Part shown: one piece after another, positions 11,041 through 22,700 of the stretch
How the letters are laid out: each line of letters starts with the position of its first letter
How positions within the stretch are numbered: the first letter of the stretch is position 1
Source of the DNA: Armigeres subalbatus
Taxonomy: Eukaryota > Arthropoda > Insecta > Diptera > Culicidae
DNA length: 64,000 nucleotides
Assembly: GCF_024139115.2 (NCBI RefSeq)
Contig: NC_085141.1
Coordinates: 380,635,278 to 380,699,277 of the forward strand
Direction: 5' to 3'
The notes under the pieces: model-generated
What the model was told of the DNA's origin: nothing
The model's database searches: none
What the model saw: only the letters and a program-made list of their open reading frames with translations
Position numbers and translations under genes: made by a program

Positions 11041-12400
11041 GACGAACGTCAAAAGACGAAACACAGAGTGCACTGTGAAAACGCATAATGCGAATCCATA
11101 TAGGTGACAATCACAAAATATATTGTAAAAATCGCATAATGCGAATCCATATAGGTGGCAATTTGTTGAAAACTAAGTAAAACACATATTCATAACCCGT
11201 TCTTATTGAACCTAACGTTGAGATAGAACAAGAGTAGCCGAACCCGAACGTCAAGAACGAAACACAGAGTACACTGTGAAAAACGCATAATGCGAATCCA
11301 TATAGGTAACATACACAAAGTACATTGTAAGAAAACGCATAATGCGAATCCATATAGGTGACAATTTGTTGAAAACACATATTCATAACCCCATTCTTAT
11401 TGAACCTCACGTTGAGATTGAACAAGAGTAACCGAAGCCGAACGTCAAGGACGAGACACAGAGTACACTGTGAAAAACGCATAATGCGAATCCATAAAGG
11501 TAACATACACAAAGTACATTGTAAAAAAGACGCAAAATGCGAATCCATATAGGTGAAAATTTGTTGAAAAAAAAAAAAACATTTTCATAACCCCATCCTT
11601 AATCAACCTCAAGTTGAGATTAAACAAGAGTAGCTGAAGCCAAACATCAAAGACGAAACACAGATTACACTTTGAAAAATGCATAATACGAATCCATATA
11701 GGTGACAAACACAAAGTACGTTGTAAAAAAAACGAATAATGCGAATCCATATAGGTGAAAATTTGTTGAAAAACTAAGTAAAAAACATATTCATAATCTC
11801 ACCCTTATTCAACCTCAAGTTGAGATTAAACAAAAGTAGCTGAAGCCGAACGTCAAAGACAGAAACACAGAGTACACTGTGAAAAGCGCATAATGCGAAT
11901 CCATATAGGTGACGAAACATAAAGTACATTGTAAAAAAATGCATAATGCGAATCCATATAGGTGGAAGTTTGTTGAAAAACTAAGTAGAACACATATTCA
12001 TAACCCCACACTCACGTTGAGGATGAACAAGAGTAGCAAAGCCGAACGTCAAAGACGAGACACAGAGTACACTGTGAAAAACGCATAATGCGAATCCATA
12101 TAGGTGACAATTTGTTGAAAACTAAGTAAAACACATATTCATAACCCCACTCTTATTTAATCTCACGTTGAGATTGAACAAGAGTAGCCGGAACCAAACA
12201 TCAAGGAAGAGACACAGAGTACACACTGAAAAGACGCATAATGCGAATCAATATTGGTATCTTACGCAAAGCACAAAGTAAAAAACGCATAATGCGAATC
12301 CATATAGGTGACAATTTGTTGAAAACTAATTAAAACACATATTCATAACCCTACTCTTATTTAACCTCACGATGAGGTTGAATAAGAGTAGCCGATTATC
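11041..12400 (+). repeat. Tandem array of about seven ~200-bp units
   Basis: Unit starts (gacgaaacacagagtacact and variants) occur near 11055, 11255, 11455, 11655, 11860, 12057 and 12207. Each unit holds one or two copies of gcataatgcgaatccatata plus a near-palindrome built from actcttattgaacctc and its complement (clearest at 12353-12389). The sixth unit is shorter because it lacks one internal copy. Minus-strand open frames here translate the repeat (MDSHYAF-type phrases) and are not genes. Confidence 0.85.
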
Positions 12401-12733
12401 TCGGAGAAGTAAAAAAGTCAACTACGCCATAGCTCCGGTTAGCGCAGCGAGGGGGCCCTGGTGCTTCACAGGCTCCGTTTGCGGTTAGGTTCTTATTAGA
12501 CCCCCCTAACCATTCATTCGTAGGCACGGTAAGCATAAAGCCGCATCACACCGAAAATTAGGGGTCACCTGTATGGTGGACTTTTACCACTGGAACAGGC
12601 AATCCGTAATGTTATTCTTAGCCAGATAACTAGCTGCCGACACCACACGGCTATCTAGGCTGTTCGTGGAGAGAAGTTGACATTGACTTTACGTCAACTC
12701 TCAATGTGGCCGAACAGCCATAGAAAACAGCCA
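12401..12733. other. Unassigned repeat-like sequence
   Basis: GC-richer than its surroundings and flanked by the array and by Juan copy B. It contains a small inverted pair at 12664-12718 (gctgttcg.../...cgaacagcc, with agttgacattgact/agtcaac-type pairing inside). I cannot name it. Confidence 0.35.
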
Positions 12734-13190
12734 TTCAACAAATTCTTTTTGCTGCCTATTGCATTGAAAAGGCAAATATTCTGCAATGAAGGAAAATTGA
12801 CCAAAATTAGTTTCAACAGAAACTCCCTGTCGTAGCCAAGCAAATCCATCTTCCATTGCTCAGTTCGATTGGAGAAGAATTATTTCCGATATTAGAGTTA
12901 GAAGGAATATCTGAATTCTCCAGCATCCTTCTATTTTTTCCGCGCTTTGGCAGGACGGTCTTGAAACCTTGTTTCTTCGAAGGAAGTGGAGAATTCAGAG
13001 ACTCCCCCTTCCTCTTGTTTTTATTAATGCTCATGGCTGAGCGTGGAGACGTGACCTTCTAAGAGGTTTTTTCCCAGAACGGTGTCCCTGCAGGATTACC
13101 ACCGCTTGTCGGAATTTTACTTCCGCAAACGGGTCCGACGTAAAACGAAGGCACGGGTCCTTGCAAAGATCGTAACGGGATCAGTGGGTA
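12734..13190 (-). repeat. Juan 5'-end segment, copy B of a direct duplication
   Basis: Same orientation as copy A and ending at the same point (after tcagtgggta). The ORF1 start is legible at 13034 (NKNKRKGESLNSPLPSKKQ) and is fused at the same place to the endonuclease sequence WICLATTG. Copy B stops at the QQKNLL position of the endonuclease. Confidence 0.85.
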
Positions 13191-13479
13191 CAAATAGCGC
13201 TAAGAAGCACCGTTGAAATTAAAATAGCTTCGGGTAGTATTAAAAACTTCCTTCCGCAAAAAGAGAAAGAACCGCACAGCGCGAAAGCACGATGCGGTCT
13301 GAGATCATTAAGCATATTTATGGCTTTGTGCTGTGAAAAAAACGAAAGCATTTGGTCATTGTTATGGAAAGTTGTTCAAGTTTTGCGTGGCCAATAAAAA
13401 AAATCTTTAGAAAGGTCAAAACATACAAACCGCCCTGTAGAATAAATAAGGTTGACAATCCAAAAAATAACTCACCACA
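13191..13479. other. No gene recognised
   Basis: AT-rich; no coding or repeat signal that I can identify. Confidence 0.3.
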
Positions 13480-13882
13480 TAAAATTGGCGCTTTGATGTT
13501 GCATGAAAAAGAAGAAGAAGCAGAAAGATGATAATCGAAAAAAATCTCCACGGGAAAACATACGAGAAGTTTTTTTAAAACTCTTCTCAAAAATTCTAGA
13601 CGCAATTTAATTAAAAACGGCAAGCAGTACGGGGTTGGACTTTTTCTATACTGTGTATTAAGTGTTATATCACAAAATAAAATTTCGAATAAAAAAATTG
13701 TGTTTATTATACAGTAGAAGAAAAGTCCAACCCCGTACTGCTTACCGTTTTTAATTAAATTGCTTTTAGAACTTTTGAGAAGAGTTTTAAAAACTTCTCC
13801 GTATGGTTTCCCGTGGAGATTTTTCCGATTATCATCTTTCTGCTTCTTCTTCTTCGCGCAAAATCAAACCGCCAATCATTTC
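13480..13882. repeat. Long inverted repeat (foldback element), arms ~170 bp
   Basis: The left arm (about 13480-13652) is the imperfect reverse complement of the right arm (about 13706-13882). Shared landmarks are cggggttggac/gtccaaccccg, tttaattaaaaacgg/ccgtttttaattaaa and agaagcagaaag/ctttctgcttct. A loop of about 55 bp separates them. It is probably a MITE or foldback transposon with no coding capacity. Confidence 0.8.
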
Positions 13883-14429
13883 TAGAGAATCTATACAAAA
13901 AAAAATATGCTAGAACAAAACTTCTTTAGCACTCGATAAAACAGGACAGTGCAGAATCATTACTTGACACTTTACCGGTCGCTACTAAACGCGCTGCTAA
14001 AACGGTAGCGCAGCTGACAGGTGACAAAACTTGGTAGCGCGGTAAGAGCGCTGATATTTAATGAACTGTTAAACGTCACACGTCACCGGTACGGAATGCA
14101 GCAACCAAATTGATAGTGGGACACAGTGACTGATACGAAAGAGAGTGACTAAACTAAAATGACAGCGCAGTGCGGGTGATCAAAATATTCGCGCCCGGTA
14201 ATGATGCTTAGAGCAAAAAAGATATTTTAGTTACTAGATAAAGATTGTCGCTGTCGTCGCTGTCCGGAACATCTTTTGCTGGCGAGATAGGAGAGCTAAA
14301 TGTCAAAGAAGGAAAATCCATACGATTTGACAGTTCTGTACCCAACATGTTTTGGACAGCAGAACAAAGGGAACCAAAGCGACAATTTTTATCAAGTGAC
14401 TAAAATATCTTTTTAGAGCATCATTAGAG

Positions 14430-15170
14430 TAGAGTGGGCAAGAGTGCGCGTGGGGTAAGAGTACGTTTTCGATTTTTTAAGTAATAAAAAGATAAACTAG
14501 CAGCACTGCATCAGTTTGACAGGTATTCTGGCCAACTATTATCATGTGTAATTGTAAACGATTTGAATAAAACAACAAGGGAGATATGGAGTTAGATAAT
14601 TTTTGGTCATTTGGCTAAAAATAATTGGATTTCCGCAACTAGTATTTCATTACCATATATACGTTCAATCTGGTGAACATTATACCATTTCGATAACCTA
14701 TTGTATAGAGTACTTTACGGTACAGAACACCAATCCGGTTGGTTTTCCAAGAAGTCAAAACCATTACTTGAATAATTTTTGGGACTGTTGGGTAAAAGTA
14801 CGCAGGAACCGGTGGGGCAAGAGTACGCATATGAATCTTCAAGTTATGATGTCAAACCCGTATCTCCGGCTGAAATAAGACTTTTTCCAAAGCGTAAAGA
14901 TCCACAACTAAGAAAAAAGGGACAGCATTTGAAATTATCACAAGTTTTTAGGATAAGTTGAAGTAATTCGATGTTAGAAAGGACTTAGCGAAAAAAGCAC
15001 TGAAGTGAAATAATGAAATTGTATTAGGACTTTTTGTACACCTAAACATAGTACGAAAACACAATTTCATCTAAATGATAATTTCATTTAATAAAAAAAA
15101 CATTCATAAATTACGCATCGTTTAGCTGGGAGCAAGGGGTGGGACCAAGGGGTGGGACGCTAAGCACAAT
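14430..15170. repeat. Degenerate repeat with gggcaagagtacg and aaggggtgggac motifs
   Basis: gggcaagagt(g/a)cgc occurs near 14437 and 14815. The 13-mer aaggggtgggacc/g is tandemly doubled at 15134-15160 and reappears inverted at about 17088-17102. These suggest fragments of the same repeat family on both sides of 15-17 kb. No gene is seen. Confidence 0.35.
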
Positions 15171-15202
15171 GTTCCAAGCACACATTTAAACACACACATT
15201 AA

Positions 15203-15431
15203 GGGTCTGTCTCAATTGGATAATTAAACTGAAATTAAACTTAAAAGTGACATTTCAAAAATTATCAAATAACCCTGCTCGCAGAGCAAGATTACTTTTG
15301 ACAGATATCGAATCATTTTCCATCGATGTCCTATTGGAATTGCTGGGTTGCACCAGCCATTCTTATAACGGGGTAATTTTTAATTTTCGAACTGTCACTT
15401 TTAAGTTTAATTCTCCAAATGAGACATACCC
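15203..15431. mobile_element. MITE with Harbinger-like termini and TAA target duplication
   Basis: The element is 229 bp. The left end GGGTCTGTCTCAATTGGA pairs with the right end (reverse complement GGGTATGTCTCATTTGGA), and the inverted repeats extend about 60-70 bp through attaaacttaaaagtgaca. TAA stands at both flanks (15200-15202 and 15432-15434). A GGGTCTGT-type terminus with a 3-bp TAA/TTA duplication is the pattern of PIF/Harbinger-derived (Tourist-like) MITEs. Confidence 0.75.
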
Positions 15432-15758
15432 TAAGGCACACACTGTGGCACGCTTTTTGACATTTGAATGATCAGAATAAAAAATACTGGTAACATTGCT
15501 AAATTTTGTTTTGACTTATGAAACGTGTGTAGCGTGACGTCACCTGACGTGATATGAGGACAATATTTACATGCTTTCGACCGCGTTAAAATAAGAGTGA
15601 ATTCACACGGCAAATGTTTATTTATTCATATGGGACATGGGAACAAAATAATTAAAGGAAAGGAAGTAAAAGATAGTGTAGATATTTGCCTTTGTGTTTC
15701 AATGCTTGAGGAGACTGTTCGAAATCACAAATCAGTCGATCATGCAAATCACTGATTT

Positions 15759-15912
15759 CTCGCTTAACTTTTCAAAAGGACCTAAAGTAACATTTTTCAT
15801 GAATTAATTTGAGTACTGCAATCGAAAGCTTTCATGTTTTTATGTTGATTACGCTATTCAAATTAATTCATGAAAAAAATGTTACTTAGGTCCTTTTGAA
15901 AAGTTAAGCGAG
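15759..15912. repeat. Near-perfect foldback element, arms ~54 bp
   Basis: Arm 15759-15812 (ctcgcttaacttttcaaaag...) is almost the exact complement of 15858-15912 (...cttttgaaaagttaagcgag) around a ~45-bp loop. Non-coding; MITE-like. Confidence 0.85.
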
Positions 15913-17116
15913 ATTTTCTTGAAAGAAAATCGTTTTTTCAAAAGTGCTGTGCTTTTGTTCAACAAACAATAGATAACATACAATAATTGTCGTATTGGAG
16001 AAGCTCGAAATGATACCTCCAATTGGGGAATAACGTAACGCTAAAAATGGCAGTTTTCAATCCCCTCCCCCTGTGACACTTTTTGCATGAATCAACTGAA
16101 AATTTGGTATGGACCGTCACACTTCAGGCAATCCACTCCTCCCAACAAGCGCCACGTAATTTATGGATGTTCCTGTGTCCTTTTGAGCCTATATTTTGCC
16201 AAATCTGCCAAATCATTGGGATAAAATAAATACTGATACCGATGCTAATTAACGGAGTTTTGGTAAATTTCTTCTATTGGGTAGCAGCGTTACACCATAT
16301 TTTCTGTCAAATTGTTACCGTTGCTTTCTATTGCGTGCAAAGCTTAAGGAAATACCACAAGAATGATCGCTGTTTCCGTTCCAATCCGGCATCTGATATC
16401 TGTTGGTTGGGTTGGGACACTTTGAAATCTCATCGTTAAGTCAACTTGGTCGCAAGACTGTTGTCGTATTCCAGCCGAAAACGGCTGAATGGAATACGTT
16501 GTTGAAGAGCGGTGCGTCTGTTCGTTTTAAAATTCGACAACAAACTGACGGTGCAATCTTCGTCGTTGCTACTTAACCCGATGGTGCTACCAACACCATC
16601 TCACACTGCGGTGGCAGCAATGCGTTAACATTGCCATACCCACTCGCCGCGCAACCTCTCCTAGCCCCTCCCAACCTCCCGAATCATTGGCGCACGCTTA
16701 AATGAAGCAAAGTTCGTCGATATATTTGTATATTTGATTGCTTATGTTTAATGTACTATCCGCAATAGCAGGAATCAATTCATAGTCTAGAATCACTTAT
16801 ACAAACTAAAATCATTAGCCGCTTACTCTGAATACTACAACTGTTTTAATTATTTTGATTTTTCCCCATCACGGCAAGCAGTTCACCGAAAACAATTTGT
16901 CGGGAAGAGTTGTATCGTGGATGACAGGCGTCTCCTCTCCTCTCTTGATTTTTACAATCGCTAGTGTTGCCAGATATTTCTGACTGTCAATATGACAATG
17001 TGCCATACTTAAGGTGAGGCACAATTTATGGCACACTTCGGCACGAAGAATTACAAGAAGTGTGGTGAACACAAATTAAATTGTGCTCAGCGTCCCACCC
17101 CTTGCATCGGTCACTA
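15913..17116. other. No gene recognised
   Basis: Mixed unique-looking sequence. Frames at 16242-16439 and 16869-17072 carry no recognisable domain. Confidence 0.35.
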
Positions 17117-17311
17117 TTTTCGGCTCTCAATTTGGCTGCTGTATTCCGTACCGGACGTTTGATAGTTGACAGTTCAACAAATACCAGCGCTCTTATCGTG
17201 CTACCAAATTTGGTCACCTGTCAGTCGCGCTACTGTTATAGCAGCGCGTTCAGTAGCGACCGGTAAAGTGTCAAGTAATGATACTGCGCTGCCAAACGGC
17301 TTAAACTCCCT

Positions 17312-17720
17312 AATAAAAATTCACAAAAGAATTACAATAGAAAATATTGTGACAGTACGCTGAAATTAATAGTAATTACATGAAACTCTATTGTGGCTCA
17401 CAATAGAATTACAACGAAGCCTATTGTTTTCCACCATAAAGTCTATTGTAAATGGAAGTTTTACAATAGAAAATAGGGGTTGTTATGTATCTTTACAATA
17501 AAAAAATCGATTTTTTCTTGAACAAATCTTTGCCATTACAATTGAATTTATTGTAATTCTATTGCCGAAATTTCACTGGCAATAGAATTTATTGTACGTC
17601 TATTTAAATAACAATATGGCACTTTAATTGGTATGATATAGAAACAATAGAATTTAATGCTCATCAATAGAATGTATTGTATTTTTATGATATTTTATTG
17701 CAACTCTATTGTATTTTTAT
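17312..17720. mobile_element. MITE dense in ACAATAGA/TCTATTGT motifs
   Basis: The core CAATAG or its complement CTATTG occurs many times on both strands within about 400 bp. The ends (aataaaaattcac... and ...attgtatttttat) are weakly inverted. Dense subterminal short motifs are typical transposase-binding repeats of hAT- and CACTA-type elements. No coding frame is present. Confidence 0.55.
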
Positions 17721-18199
17721 CCGGGTCACCACCGGTAATCTTGCTCTATGCGCCTGAAGTATGAATTCGCATGGTATTATAATAAATGGCGTATTCTGAA
17801 TAGACCATCAGTTTAACTTCCACAAACTCTCCATACAAAACCCAACATTATTGCGCGTCTGGCCTAAACGGCACACTCGAATAGATAAATAAATACACAC
17901 CGGTGGGAAAAGTTTAACAATTTATTTTTTGCAAACGCTTCGCGTTTGAGCCCATCGTCCCTCGATGCTCGATGAAATATTTCGTTTGACAGTTTTATCA
18001 AAACATGTCAGTCAAATTTTTCCCAAAAACACACGCCGGTTTCGAATCGATTTACCCAAATTACAATAATTTTCAATTTTTCGATAAATTCTGTTTTATT
18101 CACTGTTTGATTTCTTGACAAAATGCATTAAATAGATAGTGGCAGACGAAACCAAGTTGAATAGTTCTTAATTCGTTCCTGAGATCGACAGAAGAAGCG
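17721..18199. promoter_or_regulatory. Upstream region of the CPSF160 exons
   Basis: The region includes a partial inverted pair (cacaccggtgggaaaa near 17898 and ttttcccaaaaacacacgccgg near 18019) that looks like another small element. The last ~130 bp before the ATG at 18200 would be the 5' leader. No TATA box is obvious at a suitable distance. Confidence 0.3.
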
Positions 18200-19752
18200 A
18201 TGTTTTCCATTTGTAAACAAACCCATGAAGCGACCGCTGTGGAGTTCTCGGTCACTTGCAACTTTTCAGCAGCAATGAAAAATCTTTTAGTTACCGGAGG
18301 CGCCAATGTACTCAAAGTATACCGGTTGATCCCGGATGCGGATCCCTGCTAATCGTGATAAGTTCACCAGTAAGTATTATCGTTTAATGAGCTGGTTCTC
18401 CAGAAATATATGATATTTGTTTTACAGCTACAAGGCCACCGAACATGAGAATTGGAATGTATGGCGAATTATACTCTGTTCGGGAACATAATGTCATTGC
18501 AGTCAGTATCCCTTGCAGGATCCCAGCAGTGATGCATTATTAATTAGTGCTTCCAGGATGCGAGAGACCATCCGTGGTGCAGTTCTGGATCCGGATAATT
18601 TTGAGCTTAAAGACGCTGTCGCTTCCATTATTTTCGAGGAGGACGACATATAAAGTGGAGTGTTGGACGGGACACTATCATACGCCAATTGTGAGGGTGG
18701 ATCCGGATAACCGATGCTGCAGTGATGTTGGTGGCATATGGTCGGAAATTGGTGGTAGCTTCCTTTCCGGAAGCGACAGTTCCCTGGATGAGATTGAAGT
18801 GCAGGACGTGAAGCCGATGAAAGGCACCCATACACAGCTTGATCGCTAAGACTCTTATTTTGGCATCGTACGTGATAGAATTGAAGGAAAGTTCTGAAGG
18901 AGTTTTACGGATTGACAACGTGTGATAGATATTCAGTTTTTGCATGGATATTACGAACCGACATTGCTGATTCTATATGAACCGGTTAAGACTTTCCCGG
19001 GGTAATTTGGTTGATCATTTTGTAATAGTGTATTACAAATATTGTAAACTATTTTTGTCTTATTACAGACGTATCGCTGTCCGATCAGACACCTGCATGA
19101 TGGTGGCCTTATCCTTAAATATTCGCAAACAGCGTGTTCATCCGGTGATCTGGACTGAATCAGTTTACCGTCTGATTGTTTGGTACAAGCTGATTGCTAT
19201 CAACCAAGCCTATTGGGGTTGTCTGATCCTGAAGTATTAATGCTTGATTCATTTGAACCAGAGCGTTCCGCCTTATGGCGTGAGCCTCAACAGTACTGCT
19301 GACCATTGTACAAATCCTTTTCCCTTGAGTAAGTTGATTTTTTGCTGAATATTGATCGAAACTGTCAAATAAAAATTTGTTCACAGAACCTCCAGGATGG
19401 TATTAGATCAGCTTGGATGCGGCAAGGCGTGCTTCATCGAGCCCGAAAAGTTAGATGTTGTCACTGAAAGGGTGGAGAACTATATGTGCTGGCCACGTTT
19501 TGTGCTGATTCAATGCGAAGTGTTCGAGTTTTCACTTTAGCAAGGCAGCTTCGCGCAGTGTGCTACACTTGTTGTGTAGGCTTACATTTTTCATACCGTT
19601 TCGTAGGTCAATATTAAGCATCCATTTTTTTAGATAAGTGCGTTGTTGGAGGAAGAATATTTTGTTCCTCGGCTCACGATTGGGAAATTTCGCTGCTTTT
19701 ATGATTCAAAGAGAAGCGATGAGAGCGCTATGATAACGATTGACGATACCGC
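18200..19752 (+). pseudogene. Cpsf160: CPSF160/CPSF1 (pre-mRNA 3'-end processing factor), exons 1-5, frame broken by many indels
   Basis: CPSF1 is the large beta-propeller scaffold of the nuclear complex that recognises AAUAAA and directs cleavage and polyadenylation. Exon 1 (18200-18369) encodes MFSICKQTHEATAVEF and LLVTGGANVLKVYRL. Exon 2 (18428-19001) contains VRVDPDN, SSLDEIEVQDVKPMKG and FLHGYYEPTLLILYEPVK in shifting frames. Exon 3 (19069-19328) has VRSDTCMMVALSLNI; exon 4 (19387 to ~19573) has FHFSKAAS; exon 5 (19634 to ~19752) ends with SDESAMITIDDTA. Introns of 58, 67, 58 and ~60 bp carry GT/AG ends at most junctions, and exon phases match. About 450 of roughly 1,400 residues are represented. 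Almost every frame break is a single extra base, with few substitutions. This suggests either uncorrected long-read insertions in a real gene or a young unprocessed duplicate. A GTAAGT-like donor lacking one base follows exon 5, so a long intron could follow. Confidence 0.8.
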
Positions 19753-22700
19753 GAAGTTACGTATTGCTGGCGCTCACCCAACATAACTAGGAATATGAGA
19801 GCGAGAGGAAAAAAACTTCCTTCTAATTTCCTCATCCCTTCCACTGAGATAAACATAATGGCGCAAACGAGAATCCACTCTCAAACGGTTTTCTGAACTA
19901 AGTCGCCATCATCTGTCCTCACGCACAGCTTTTAATCCATTCTAATTAATTCTCCCGCGGTCGCTTTTTAGTGCCGCTACCGGCTGAAGTCGTCTCACCA
20001 TGTCTCGACACCCAGTACAATGATGTACTGCTGCCATCACAACAGAGAAGATAAACGCGACCTGAACCCCACCACGCCAAACCAACCAGCAAAACACAGA
20101 GACACCTAAGGTCGTGAGTATCTCGGAACGGAGCAACGAGTGTGGACACTCGAGAAAGAAAATGACAGCACGATGTGGGAGCAAACGTATCGTCGACACG
20201 TACCAGTTCTAGTTTTATCAATGATCAGAACAAGGCACGGATGAGAGGGAGTCCGTTGACACGACGATGGACACCATTTCTCATTTCCGTCCTTAAAGTT
20301 ATAAATTGTATAGTGTCGAATGGCGCTTTCCCATTTTACGCTCTCTCGGTTTTGTAACCTGTGCTGAATGCGTCGCCTTCGTCACCTGGGTATCCCTGGA
20401 TTGGTGGTTCTCCGGAACTGAACACCCAACCAACACTGCCAGCTAGTTTACGTTGTCCTGTGTGACACCGAAGTGTTTCTGTTGAAAAAATATGGGACCA
20501 CATGAGACACACCGAAGCCGCAGGGAGAGCTTTTGGGTGTCTGGAGGTCTGGGTACAAGACGAATAGCGCAGCAAATTCCGCACTCTATTGCTTCACGAA
20601 AACAACAGAGCATAACCTTTGGTGCAAAGCCAGCTCGTGTGCTTTTGGAGCTGTAAATGTGAGAAAAAAGGTTGTTTTTTTGGTATTTTACATTTCGAAA
20701 CGTGTCGTGTCACGAATCCGAGAGGGAAGATAGTTGGATTTCTACTTTGTGGTTGACAATCGTGCACGGACGGCCTCGTTTTTTTGTGTGTGGATGTTTC
20801 GTCCTTTCATGCATTCTCAGCAGCAGCAGCAGAAGAAGTCAGTGCATTCAAGCACGTCATGCTAAAGTTAGAAACACAGGTCCTATAAGATTTCATGGCT
20901 GCACCTGAATGTAAAATGAAATTTCTTGAACTTTCTATTTCTCGGAAAATTAATTATAACTTTCTTAATTACGGAAATGACTCGACCCATTTTAAGATTT
21001 TGTGATCCCAGCAAAGACATACATTAATATGGTAATAATATTTCGAGCTATGTTGGTAAGTTAAATTGGAAACCGAAAGATGCAAATACGTGAACGATAT
21101 TTGTCCCATCCATTCTTCAGAAATATCACGAAGATTATTCGAATTTCCATTATACATTTTTCCTATTTTTTCCAGTAGATTTTTTCACAAGAAATTCTTT
21201 TAATTTGATGAAGGTATTTCGCAGTTTCAATTCCACTGAAACATCTCTTGAAACATCATCTTGAACTTCCACAAGAAATTCTTTCAAATTTTTTACGAAG
21301 GTCTTAAGAACTTAAGAGTAAACCTTCTTTCGACATTTCCATGGATATTGTTTTGGGCTGCAACCAGAATATGGATGAAAATAAACTTGCTCACTGATGC
21401 TGTTGACGAGGTCACGTTCTGTTCTGACAATGTTTCAAAAGCACGTCAACACTTATCACATGTGGAAACTGAACACGATGCAAATCTGCAATTTCACTTA
21501 ACCCCCGCTTGATCCCCCTTATCAAAGAGCTGTTAGCAGTGGATAGCCGACAGCAAGAAAAGAAATGAAATGTGATACCTTGATTCTTTCTCGTTGGACT
21601 GATGATATTTTGCTAGCTCTACGAAATACATACAATAGATAGTGTACTATTTATAGACTTTTGACATATGAGCATAATTGATTTTGATTAAGAAAATTAT
21701 TTTGAGCTTTTTGCGTTATTCGTCTATTTCATCTACTTCTACTGTGCTAGCTTAGAGTTGCGATATCTTAGAGTTCTCGTAACCTGTATTATTTGAAATT
21801 ATTTGGACTTTTCGTAAGTAAACTAGTCGATGTTTTTTGTTGTTGTAAGAAAAATCTTGAAGTACCTACTAAAACAGATTTGATTATTGATAGTTTCACC
21901 TAAAACACGACTGAAGCAACGTTATCCTCCCGAACGGTTTCATACATCCTGAGTTTATATTTTTCATCCACAAATACATCACTTTCACGACCGAGTTCTT
22001 CACTTTCGCTCGATCAAGAATTATGGGTAAGCATATGGCTTACGATTAAAGCGGTACTTCAGTCAAGCAGACAGCCCAGCCCCGTGGATCATCGTAAGCT
22101 CATGTGCCGCTTGTCTTGATGACTTGACACCTTGTTCAGTTTTCATCACTTCAAATCAACCCATGTTCGCGGTCTTTTGCCAACGCTTTCGTAAGCTTCG
22201 CAAATTGAATTTGATGTCCCACCTCCACCAAGCATCACAGCGTGAGGGTGCTTTATCACCCAGCAATTTCCACTTTGCGGCCTTATTACGGCTTGCGGTG
22301 GTAGGCGAGAGCAGGCGTGCGCGGTCACCCATTGCGGAAATGGTTCTGAAAAGACGAAAAATGGTGAATGTTGATTACGCATGGCTTACGGAGCCCTAAC
22401 CTACCAGGACACTGCTTTGTTTGTTTTTTTCGCGTGTCAACCGTCGCGCTGGGTGCAGATCTTTCCGCGTTGATAATAGCAGCCGCCACAGCGAAATTGT
22501 TCTTCTTTATTTTAATTAATGACTTTTGGGGAATATTCTTGTTCTGCTGATGGGACTCCGGCAAAGGCCGGACTGCTGAATCATAATGTGAAACAATTGT
22601 CGTTCGTTGCACATTGACTATGGTCCCTTGTGTAAAATGCGGTAGGGATAGCAAACGAAATAGAACAAGTCAACTGTGGACGATCCGAGGTCATGCTCTG

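Larger units (their letters stand above)
13945..17293. mobile_element. Possible 3.3-kb element bounded by ~175-bp inverted repeats
   Basis: Sequence 13945-14120 reappears as a diverged reverse complement at about 17117-17293. Landmarks include cattacttgacactttaccg/cggtaaagtgtcaagtaatg, gcagctgacaggtgac/gtcacctgtcag and accggtacggaatgcagc/gctgtattccgtaccgg. The interior lacks a transposase frame and carries at least two smaller MITEs, so this is a non-autonomous or decayed element, or two inverted solo copies. No target-site duplication is clear. Confidence 0.5.

Noticed and set aside
11111..11750. 145- and 101-codon frames with MDSHYAF repeats
   Set aside because: They translate the ~200-bp tandem array; no other support.
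15535..15542. CRE-like TGACGTCA at 15.5 kb
   Set aside because: A perfect motif, but no TATA box or gene start next to it; one 8-mer is expected by chance at this scale.
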